This document shows, piece by piece, positions 26,801-39,000 of a stretch of 64,000 bases of DNA. Made by a program: the position numbers and the translations under genes. The stretch lies in contig NC_083701.1 in NCBI RefSeq assembly GCF_033118175.1, forward strand, positions 67,107,001 through 67,171,000, written 5' to 3'. Under the pieces are notes generated by a model, which worked only from the letters and a program-made list of their open reading frames with translations, was not told where the DNA came from and did no database searches. How positions within the stretch are numbered: position 1 is the first letter of the stretch; every line of letters begins with the position of its first letter. The DNA is from Dama dama. Its lineage: Eukaryota > Chordata > Mammalia > Artiodactyla > Cervidae.

Positions 26801-29800
26801 CTTAGTTGGTGTGAAAACCAGTGGGACTTACTGGAGGGCTGTAAGAAACCAAGACTCTGCACAAGCTTATTTACTCCCAGGATTTGCATCAAGGCTGCAG
26901 GCAGAAAAGTGCCTGAGCTCTGACCAGCTGCCTGCTCCAGCCCCTTATTCAGCACTGCCCTCCACTAAGGCAAAGGCTATCACTGAGAGAAAAGGAAGCC
27001 AGCCTGGACCTGAGCCAGCACGCACGCCATGCTGCAGGCTGAAAACTGCCTGGCTTCTGTTTGGCTTCCAGGACTGTTCCAGCATGCACCCCAGCCCACC
27101 CAGCTGCCTGTTCCAGGCCCTCCGGCTCTCCACTAGGAGAGCAGTAAACACACTTAGAGGGAGGGGAGCCAGCTCAGACCAATCCTTAGAGCTTGTGTCT
27201 AGGACACGGAGCTCTGATCACACCCAGACAAGGGGATGACCGCCAAAGGAGAAGCCCAGGAAAAGCCCCAGCTCACACCTGGCTTGGCTAAGCCCCTTCA
27301 TCTTTAGCCCTACCTCCCACCACGGTGGTAGCTGCCAGCACACCCCAAGAGAAGATGTGACCTACGCTCACTTCAGATCCAGCTCTCCCACCAAAATAAT
27401 TGGGCACACACAGACTGCGTAGGGACAGCCCCACAAAAGGATACCCCTTCAAGATTGGGACAGGTAACCATTTCACCTAATTTCATACAGACAAAGTTAT
27501 ACAAAATTAAAAGACAAAGGAATATGTTTCAAGTGAAAGAATAAGGGGAAAAAACTGAGAAAAAACCCTGGTGATACAGAGATAAATAATTTACCCCATA
27601 CAGTTTCATAGTAACAGTAAAAAGAATGCTAACTAAGTTTGCAAAGAGTCCATGAACACACTAAGAATTTAAATAAGGAACCAGAAACTATTAAAAAGAA
27701 CCAGTCATAGCTGAAGAATACCATTAATGAAAAGTGCACTAGAAGGCATGAATAGCAGACTAGCTGATAGATAAGAACACATAAGTGACCTGGGGGGAAA
27801 AAATGGAAATTACCCATCAGAATAGCAAAAAGAAAAACTAATTTTTAAAAATGAGCATAATTTAAGGGACCTCTGAGACAACATCAAGTGTATTAGAATT
27901 CAGCTTATAAGGATCCCGGGAGAAGAGGGTGAGAAAACAGTAGAAAATGTATTTGATAAAATTATGGATGAAAACTTCTTGAAGTTGAAGAAGGAAACAG
28001 ATTTCTACAGGAAGCACAAAGAGTCCCAAACAAGATGAACCCAATGAGACCCACACCAAAACACATCATAATTAAAATGGCAAAAGTTAAAGAGAAATTA
28101 CAGGCAGCAAGAGAAAAACAGAGTCAAGCACAAGGGAATTCCTGTAAGGCTATCTATCAGCTGATATTTTCTGCAGAAACTATGAAAGCCAGAAGGGAGT
28201 GGCATGATATATTTAAACAGCTGAAAGGAAAAAACCTACAACCTAGGATACTCTACCCAGAAATGTTATCTTTCAAAACTGAAGGAGATAAAGAACTTCT
28301 CAGACAAGCAAAAACTAAGTTTACCAGTACTAAAGCAACCTTACAAGAAGTATTAAAGGGTCTTTTTCAAGTGGAAAATAAGATTGTAAGAAGCAAGAAT
28401 TCAGAAAGGGAAAAAAAAAATCCCACTAGTAAAGACAAATCTTACAGTAAAGGCTGTGGATCAATCATTTTAAATGAGCTAATACGAAGATTAAAAAAAA
28501 ATTTGTAAAAGCAACCATAACTACAATAAACAGTAAAGAGACAGCCATGAAGATGAAAAGTGTGACAATAAAAACATAAATATATGAGGGATGGAGGTAA
28601 AAAATGTAGATCTTTTAGAATATGTTTGAACTTAAAAGACTATCAGTTTAAGTCAAGTAGATACAATCACTGGTCAACATACACAACCCCATGGTAACCA
28701 CAAATCAAAAACCTACAACAGATACACAAAAACCTACAATAGATACACAAAAACCAGTAAGAAAGCAACCCAAGCACAGTACAAAAGAAGATCATACGAC
28801 CACAATGGAAGAAATAAATGAAGAAGAAATGAAAAGAGAAAAACTGCAAAAACAACTGGCAAACAAGTAATACAATGGAAGTAAGTCCAGTAAGTACACA
28901 CCTATCAATAATTACATTTGCACTACCTACTGAATGGGAGAAAATATTTGCAAATAATAATCCTTTGAGGGGTTAATATCCAAAATTCAAAAGCAGTTCA
29001 TACAACTCGATATCAAAGAACAAACAAAAGACCTAAATAGACACTTTACCAAAGAAGAGATACAGACAGCCAAGAGGTCCATGAAAAGGTGCTGAACCAT
29101 CCCTAAGCACCAGGTAGATATCACCTCACATCTGTCAGAATAGTTATCATCAAAAAGACCACAAATTAAGAAATACTGGCAAGAATGTGGAGACAAGACA
29201 GTCGCAGTGCACTGATGGTGCGACCACTGAGCCGGGTGTCACCAGCTGTCATACAAAATCCACTTTTTATCTCAGGTCACAATCAAATCGAGAAATGGTC
29301 TGTTGTACAGAATAAGAGGAAACTTCAAAAAGACAATTTTTGGATTTGAAGTCAGCTCATGTGGCACCCACTTATTAAACTTTTTCACCTTTCCAATTTG
29401 CTTCAAATGCCAAACAACCACAGAACAGTTGATGTTGAATTCTTCAGCAATTTCTCCTATAGTTTTAAGAGGATCAGCTTTGGTGATCCTCTCAGTTGGC
29501 AGCCGTCAACTTCTGTTGGCTGAAGAAGTTGACACCGTGCTCCTCATCTGCAAGGTTCCTGTCTCCTCTGCAAGGTTCTTGAACCACCACTACACTGTAT
29601 GTTATCAGTTCGGGGCAAATGCATTGCTGATGCTGAGAATTGTCTCTGCTGCTTTACAACCCACTTTGAACTTGAATAAGGAAACTGCTCGAATTTGCTT
29701 TTTGTCTAACATCATTTCCCTAGTCTGAAATAAATATAAAATAAATAGCAAGTAATAATTAGCAAAAAAAAGTGATAAATGTGCATTAAAATGATGTATA

Positions 29801-30025
29801 ACATAACCACACTTAAGAATGTATTCCAGTATCAAAGAACAAAGTTCAACAATGCAAAACTGCAATTACTTTTGCACCAATATAATAAATCCAAATAAAT
29901 CAAAACCACTCATTTGAAAAGATATATGCACCCCCGTGTTCATAGCAGCATCATTTACAATAGTCAAGATGTGGAAGCAACCTAAGTGACGATCAACAGA
30001 TAAATGGACAGAGAAGATACGGTTT

Positions 30026-30068
<43 letters not shown>

Positions 30069-33000
30069 CACGATGAAGTATTACTCAGCCATAAAAAAAG
30101 AATAAAATTTTGCCATTTGCAACAAGAAAGGCCCATAGGATATGATGCTTAGTGAAATAATTAGAGAAAGGCAAATACTGTATGTTATCACTTACATGTA
30201 GAATCTAAAAGTTAACACAAATGAATAAACATAACAGCAAGAAAAGAAGAGAATCAGACTCTATATACAGAGAACAAAGTACTGGCTACTAGTGGGGAGA
30301 GGGATGAGGGGAGGGGCAAGATAGCAATAGGGGAGTAAGAACTACAAACTAGGATGTATAAAATAAGTAAGATACAAGGATATACTATACAGCACAGGGA
30401 AGATAACCAATACTCTATAATAATGTTAAATGGAATATGACCTATAAAAATATCAAATCACTATGTTGAACACTTGAAACTAATATAATATTATAAACCA
30501 ACTGTATTTTACTAAAAAAAAAATTTAAAGGGTAATCCTTTTAAACATGACCAAGAGATGGTCTCTTTGCTCAGAATCCTCCAACGGTTTTCCATCTCAC
30601 TCAGAGTAAATGCCAAAGTGATTGCAGTGGTCTCCAAGACCTTACCTTTCTGGCCCAGATGCCTCTAACCTAATCTCCCACACCATCCCTCCCTCTCTGC
30701 TGTGTCACACTGGCCTTCTTTTCTTTGATTATGTCAGGCACACATCTCAGGACCTTTGTATTTGCTGCTCCTTTTGTCTGAAATACTATGTAGCCACGTA
30801 TTTTTCACTTCTTTGCTGCCTTCAAATCTTTGCTCAAATGCCACATTCTCAGTGAGGTATTTTCTTACAGAAACCCCTGGTACACCAAACCTTCCCTAAC
30901 CTCCTTAACTCTTCTATACAGAATTTATTTGCTCCTTGAGTGCAAGGACTTTGCATGTTTTACTCAGTGCTATATAACCCAGTACTTAAAATAGTGCCTA
31001 GCATATTTTGGACAATACCTATTGAATGAAGAATGAATGAACAAGATGTGTGTGCAAAAACAAACAGTAAAACAGACAGCTGCTGGGAGACAGAAGTCTT
31101 GTGAAGGGGCCACGGGGTCAAGGGGCAACCAGGGCCACGCTGCCTGGAGTGGCAGGCAGGAGCGAAAATGCCAGCATAATTGAATTCAATGAAATTTTTT
31201 AAAAAAGGCAGCAAGACACTCTTATAAGATGACAGAGAATTAGGGAAAATATGGAGGATTTATCTATTAAAAAAGGAATTTTTTATTATTTTAAAGTTAC
31301 AATGGAAGACCGCAATGGAGATTATTTATTTTTAAACTGTGGTGACTGACTTAAGATGGTGAAGTGTAGTTTACACCTGAAAAAGGATAAAGTGAAAAAA
31401 TACAGAACCATGACTTCTAGAAATACACCGAGGACAAACAGCCGGACTCAATTACTCTGCAGATTCATCAAGTCTAAGCTTCGTCATGCCTCAGTGCTAC
31501 ACTCACATCCTTTTATTCGTTCCTAGCTCACCTCCTTTCACATTCACCAGAGAAGCTGCTTCAAAACTTGCCACACTCTTCAAGAACCCCAACACTCCCA
31601 CGCTCCCTCACTCTCAATAACTGATCTCTCCATTTAATTTACTGAGAAAATTAAGGCCATTCTATCTCAACTCCCTCAATGACCCTCTCCATTTCAATTT
31701 ATCTTATACCTCAGCACACATTCTTCCCATTATAACAAAAGGAAGACACTCTACTTCCTTCGTTATTCTTTAGACAAGAGTTAGTATGATGTAAGATTTG
31801 GGTTTGCTATAATTACTTCAATTTCCTTTAAAGTTAAAAACTTTAAAGTTAAAACTCATTTCAAAAAGTGCTCTGAAGAACTGCTATATACATGAAAATT
31901 ATGCAAATATTGTAGAGAATAAGCAGTAATACTCCGATTAATCTATTCAATTAATCGACAATGTTAATTGCATAGTTTAAAATATCCTTAGAAAAGGAAA
32001 TTCCAGACTGGTCTTTCCAGAAACATTAAGTTCATTAGCTACCTTTATTTTTGGAATTGAATTGTTAAGCAGGAGAAAGAAATCCCCGGCAGAGACCTTA
32101 AGCATGTCTAACATATAAGTTACAACTATGGTTCTTTATCATTCAGCATTAAAGGTGTTATATCACAATTTTTGCAAATAATTTATAAGGTATTTTAATA
32201 CCAGCCTGAGCCAGTTCCACATTGAAGGCTCTCAGTGCAAAAGCAGAGCTTCTGGATTCGGCAGGGAGTAACAGCGAACATAAATAGCCTTCATAATCTC
32301 GTTTCCTGTAACAAATAAGCAGAAAAAGGTAATTACTTTTCACTGAGTTGCACACAAAAAATACTGACCAAAATGAACAGGAAACAAGGCTTCAATTCAA
32401 AAGGGGCCTTAAGTTTCCTATATTTTATATCTGTTTCTCTGCAATTACAAAAAAAAAATGTATCTGCCTCCAATTCCAGAGCAATTACAATAATCAATCT
32501 CTATTAATTTATTTTGACATATATATAATTTTAACTATTTCAGAATCACTTTGGTTTTAGTAATAAGAGTTCAAATGAGCTACAGATATAGAAATCCAGA
32601 AAACAGTTCCAGTAAGTCCTGGTATGAATACACAGACATATTTACATATAAGGAAGACATAAAGACAGAGAACACCGCGGGCGCCGTGGGGGAGGGTTTG
32701 CCCATGTGTGTGCACACACACGACTCGTGGCTGCCTACAGCGCCTGTTGAGAAAGCTACAGTAGTTGCTGAAACACTTGGACTTTGTGTTCAAGAAGAAT
32801 CTGAATCTCAAGGCCCTCGGAGCCCTGTTGGTGATGAACTCTACCGCTGTCTGGGAGGGGATCACAAAAAACAAGGTTTTGAGGAATGTAGAAGAAATAG
32901 TGAAGATAATTTAAGGTTTTCAGATTCAAAGACTCCTCTTCAAAAAGAATTGACTAATTGGGTATCATCTCCTGTATTTGGAGCTACCTCTAACATGAAA

Positions 33001-36000
33001 AGTAGTTTAGGTTTGAATACAAGTTTGTCCCCTTCTCTTTTAGAGACTGGGAAAAAAACCCATCTGAAAACAGTGCCCCTCAGCAACACTTGTGCTTCTG
33101 GACTAGAGAAACCTAGGTCAAAATCTGAAGACAACGCCCTTATCACACATCATCTTCTTGGGACTGAAGTAAACAAGATCCCTAATCAGTCATCTTCTAA
33201 TAAGCAGATGCTTATAAATAAAAATACAAGTGAACCCCTAACTGAGCAAGATAGTATTGATCACATTAAAGATACTGATAAAGATAAACATGTGGTACCC
33301 CTGAAGTCACTGGGAGGCAGAACCAAAAGGAAGAAAATTGAGGAAGAAAGTGAAGATGAAGTAATCTGTCCCCAAGCCTCCTTTGATAAAGAAAATGCTC
33401 TTCCTTTTCCACTGGATAGTCATTCTTCCATGAATGGAGACTATGTGATGGATAAACCTCTGGATCTGTCTGATCGATTTTCAGCTATCCAACGTCAAGA
33501 GAAGAGCCAAGGAAGTGAGAACTCTAAAATCAGATTTAGGCAAGTGACTCTCTATGAGGCTCTGAAGCCCGTTCCAAGGGACTCTTCCTCAAGCTGCAAG
33601 GCCTTGAGCAGGAGCTGTGAGCTAACCAAAGACTCCCCAGAAGAGCCCTGTTTACAGGAGTCCCTTTTCCAGTCCTTGAGTAAATCTCCAGATAATAAAA
33701 CACTGTTACAAATAAAGGAAGAAAACCCAGTATTTAAAATCCCTCTTCGTCCATGTGAAAGTTTGGAGACAGAGAATCTTTTTAATGACACAAAGGGTGC
33801 TGGTTCTCATGAGCCTATAAAGATAAAAACCAGATCCATCCATGGAGCATGTGAAGTTGCATCAGTTCTTCAGTTAAATCCATGTAGAATTGCTACAACA
33901 AAACCTCTAGAAAACAACCAAGATGTATCCTTTGAAAATATCCAGTGGAGTATAGATCCAGGAGCAGACCTTTCTCAGTATAAAACAGATGTTACTGTAG
34001 ATGATACAAAGGATGGCAGTCAGTCAAGATTAGCAGGAGAGACAGTGGACATGGACTGTATGTTGGTTAGTGAAACCATGCTGTTAAAACTGAAGAAGCA
34101 AGAGCAGAAGGGAGAAGAGAGTCCAAATGGAGAAAGAAAGATGAATGATAGCTTGGAAGACATGTTTGATCGGACGACACATGAAGAATATAAGTCCTGT
34201 TTGGCAGAGAGCTTCCCCCAGGTAGCAAATGAAGAGAAGGAATTGTCAACTACTACAAAAAAAACAAACACTCCTGGTGATAAACAAGATAAAGTCAAAC
34301 AGAAAGCATTTGTGGAGCCATATTTTAAAGGTGATGATAGACTGAATTACAAAATTTTCCTCATATTGAGGTTGTTCGGAAGAAAGAAGAGAGAAGAAAA
34401 TTACTTGGACACACATGTAAGGAATGTGAAATTTATTATGCAGATTTTCCAGCAGAAGAAAGAAAAGAAGTTGGCTTCCTGCTCAAGACACCGATTTCGC
34501 TACATTCCACCCAACACACCAGAGAATTTCTGGGAAGTTGGTTTTCCTTCTACTCAGACTTGTATGGAAAGAGGTTACATTAAAGAAGACCTTGATCCTT
34601 GTCCTCGTCCAAAAAGACGGCAGCCTTACAATGCAATGTTTTCTCCAAAAGGCAAAGAGCAGAAGACATAAATGTTGAAGCAAAAACAGAAGAGAGGACA
34701 ATTTTCTTTTTAGTTATTTATAGTTAAAGTTGGTGTTAAACGTTGATTTTTTTTGATCTTCTGTAAACTGGTTTATAAATCATTTTTCTATTGAAAGTGT
34801 TTTTAAATGGCATTTACTCATCACACAGACAACTATTTAAAAATGTGGATAAGTTTATGTTGTATTTTCTTGTTTTTGCACCTTGTAAATAACGAGGCGC
34901 TTTTATTTTGCACTATAAATTAAGAGTTGTATATTACTTTATTTGGTAATACCTAATTACAATTTTGAAAATACAATAGCTAAAAAAAAAAAAAAAGAAA
35001 GCCTACAAACAATGACGTTTGCCCTTCCACCCCATAACTGACACCTGGACCTCGATCTCTCCACTGAAAGAAACTCAGGCTCCCTGAAGCAATGACTGAC
35101 TCCAGGACTGGTGCACAGAGAATACAAGATAAGCCTGAAACATCTTCTCAATAGAAAGTAAGCAAACATTCAGAAAATGGAGGGACCTGTCAGAGGCCAA
35201 AGAAACGGGCTTGATCAAGTTCTCCTTGGCCAAGTGGGGCACAATTTGAGCATCAAAAAAACAATGAGAGTAAAGATTGCAACAGGACCCCATGAGCCCA
35301 GACCAACATATGTGAATGAGTAAACAAACACAGAGAAGGAAAAACTTGACAACCAGTACCTGTCAACTGATCTAGAAGACATGACTGGATTTTTTAAAAT
35401 CACCATTTGATAGCTCTTAATAGTAAAGTAATGCTCAAAATTCTCTAAGCCAGGCTTCAGCAATATGTGAACCATGAACTTACAGATGTTCAAGATGGTT
35501 TTAGAAAAGGCAGAGGTTTAGAAAGATGGTAACGATAACCCTATATGCAAAACAGAAAAAGAGACACAGAAATACAGAACAGACTTTTGAACTCTGTGGG
35601 AGAATGTGAGGGTGGGATATTTCAAAAGAACAGCATGTATACTATCTATGGTGAAACAGATCACCAGCCCAGGTGGGATGCATGAGATAAGTGCTCCGGC
35701 CTGGTGCACTGGGAAGACCCAGAGGAATCGAGTGGAGAGGGAGGTGGGAGCGGGGATCGGGATGGGGAATACGTGTAAATCCATGGCTGATTCATATCAA
35801 TGTATGACAAAACCCACTGAAATGTTGTGAAGTGATTGGCCTCCAACTGAAAAAAAAAAAAAAAAAAAACAAACGGTTCGCTGTAGATGTGATATGAATG
35901 TATTCAGAGAAGATAAAAGTTTTGAAGGAGGAAAAAAAAAAAAAAAGAAAAGGCAGAGGAACCAGAGATCAAATTGCCAACATCCGCTGGGTCATGGAAA

Positions 36001-39000
36001 AAGCAAGAGAGTTCCAGGAAAACATATATTTCTGCTTTATTGACTGTGCCAAAACTTTGACTGTGTGGATCACAATAAACTGTGGAAAATTCTGAAAGAG
36101 ATGGGCATACCAGACCACCTGACCTGCTTCTTGAGAAACCTATATGCAGCTCAGGAAGCAACAGTTAGAACTGGACATGGAACAACAGACTGGTTCCAAA
36201 TAGGAAAAGGAGTACGTCAAGACTGTATACTGTCACCCTGCTTATTTAACTTATATACAGAGTACATCATGAGAAACGCTGGGCTGGAAGATGCACAAGC
36301 TGGGATCAAGATTGCTGGGAGAAATATCAATAACCTCAGGTATGCAGATGACACCACTCTTATGGCAGAAAGCGAAGAACTACTAAAGAGTCTCTTGATG
36401 AAAGTGAAAGAGGAGACTGAAAAAGTTGGCTTAAAGCTCAACATTCAGAAAACTAAGATCACGGAATCTGGTTCCATCATTTTATGAGAAATAGATGGGG
36501 AAACAGTGGAAACAGTGTCAGACTTTATTTTTCTGGGCTCCAAAATCACTGCAGATGGTGAGTGCAGCCATTAAATTAAAAGATGCTTACTCCTTGGAAG
36601 GCAAGTTATGACCAACCTAGACAGCATATTAAAAAGCAGAGACATTACTTTGCCAACAAAGGTCTGTCTAGTCAAGGCTATGGTTCTTCCAGTGGTCATG
36701 TATGGATGTGAGAGTTGGACTATAAAGAAAGCTGAGCGCCGAAGAAGTGATGCTTTTGAACTGTGTTGTTGGAGAAGACTCTTGAGAGTCCCTTGGACTG
36801 CGAGGAGATCCAACCAGTCCATCCTAAAGGAGATCAGTCCTGGGTGTTCACTGGAAGGACTGATTCTGAAGCTGAAACTCCAATACTTTCGCCACCTCAT
36901 GCGAAGAGCTGACTCATTGGAAAAGACCCTGATGCTGGGAGGGATTGAGGGCAGGAGGAGAAGGGGACGACAGAGGATGAGATGGCCGAATGGCATCACT
37001 GACTCGATGGACATGAGTTTGAGTAAACTCTGGGAGTTTGTGATAGACAGGGAGGCCTGGCGTGCTGCGATTCATGGGGTCGCAAAGAGTCGGACACGAC
37101 TGAGTGACTGAACTGAACTGAATATCAAGGTAACCACTGATTCAGGCAAGTATCAGTGTCTGAAAATGTTAAACAAGTGAAAGTTTGACAGGAAAAGGAT
37201 ATTTACATAGTATTAAAGTATCTCCTCACCAAATAAATATTATTTACTAACTTTTTATTAATTAAATTTAAAAGACAGAAACCTTGAAAGACACCCTCTC
37301 AACCAAGGAACAGAAAGTTCACCCCACAGTAATAGGATAAACCAACATACTGTGCTTCCTGATAGGATACTGAGAAAACCACAGTGTGAGTTCTGTAATA
37401 TTCTTGCAAAAATTGTATAAACCCAAATTGAGAGAACCTGGCTGATTCTCTTATAAAAAAAATCAAGTTCATGAAAGATGAGAAGCTGTTCCAGATTAGA
37501 GAAGACTAAAGACATTTGACAACTAAATGTAGCACATAATCCTGAATGCATGAAAGACGTAACAGAATAACTAGCAAAAGTTGAACAGAGTCTGGATTAG
37601 ATGGCAATATTCGATCAATTTTAATATCTTGATTTTTATGGCTGTACTATGATAATATGGGGGAGAATCCTTGTGTACTAAGAAATACACACCAGTAAAT
37701 AATAAGGGAGGTAACGGGTCATCTACATCTTATTCTCAAGCAGTTCAGAACGTCCACAAGGAGGAAATCGCCATGATGAGTGTACTGGGGCTCTGTGTGC
37801 TATTTCTGTAATTTTTATGTGAATTTGAAATTACTTTAAACTGTAAAGTTAAAAAAATATAGACCTTACTATATTCATTCTAGGACGATGTAGGTATAAA
37901 GTACTTACTAGACTGCCTACTGACAAAGCTACTTTCATTGTAATACGCTGGAACCTTACTGTAACAGTATTTCCTATAAAAGCAATACTCAATATTAAAT
38001 GGGTCCAACGTCATTCCACAGAGTTTATTCCACACAGCATGTGTGGCTAGCAGAGAACTTAAACTTCACAATCCCTGCCCAACTTCCACATAGACTAAAG
38101 AGAGAGGTCATGAACAGCAGAACCTAGCTATCACAAGACAGCTCTACTAAAAAATCTCACCAGTTGCAGTTTCAGCTATAATATGGAGGGTTTGGGCAAA
38201 AGAGCTTTATAGCTTACACTTTTAATATATAAAGATGAAAATATTTTGAAATTTTATTATAAAAATTCTGTACACGTCAAAAGTTTTTAAAACACCTTAA
38301 AGTTAATATGGAACAGTGAGAAAAACTGAATAGGAATCAAAAATACAATCTTAATTTCCATCATTCAACTGGTCATTGACAGAAATTATATCAGTCATGT
38401 CTACTTCCTAACTTATAAAATGAGGCTCGATAACCTACCTGTTTTATATCTCCTAAAAAATAACCAATATGTGAAGTATTTTCAAGCTACTTACAGGAAA
38501 ATGAAAAATAAAACAATGACATAACAGAACTGTAACAGTCTTTGGGAAATAAAGATAGTCTACACAGCTAAGAATTTGCCCTGTTAATAACTTTTTAAAA
38601 AGTATTTTGGTTGGAAATTTTTCTAAACAATATTACCCACTTCTTCACATTAAACAGAATATACTACTGACCCATTTCTGCACCGATCAGGATCATTGTT
38701 ATAAACACAGATTACCAGTATACAAGGATATCCTGTAAGTGGCTAACCAAGGTCCAGTTACCTCAGAACTGTAACGATAGTGAGAAATCCTATACTGTGA
38801 TAGCTTTATACACCAACAGGGTCAATAACTTTTCATTTATTCGTTCAAACATTCATTCAGTGCCTACGACGTGACAAGCACTGTGCCAGACACTGAAGAT
38901 GGTATAGACTTCAGTCTAGCAGGGAGAGACAGACACGTGAGAAATAAGCATAACTAGTGCTAAGACTGCTACGCTAATTCCAATGACCTGTGCCGCCGAA

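Noticed and set aside
28035..28508. 157-codon plus-strand frame as a host gene
   Set aside because: The nucleotide sequence is typical ancient L1/HAL1 5' region, embedded in other L1 sequence.
30029..30063. (CA)n array as a CRISPR or structured repeat
   Set aside because: Simple dinucleotide microsatellite inside an L1 3' end; there are no spacers.
32557..32750. Start of a full-length RBBP8 protein
   Set aside because: Translation before 32755 does not resemble CtIP. The copy is 5'-truncated and the leading ATG is flank.
36065..37111. Reverse-transcriptase frames as a cellular or viral polymerase gene
   Set aside because: They are BovB RTE coding remnants, interrupted by stops and ending in the BovB tail.
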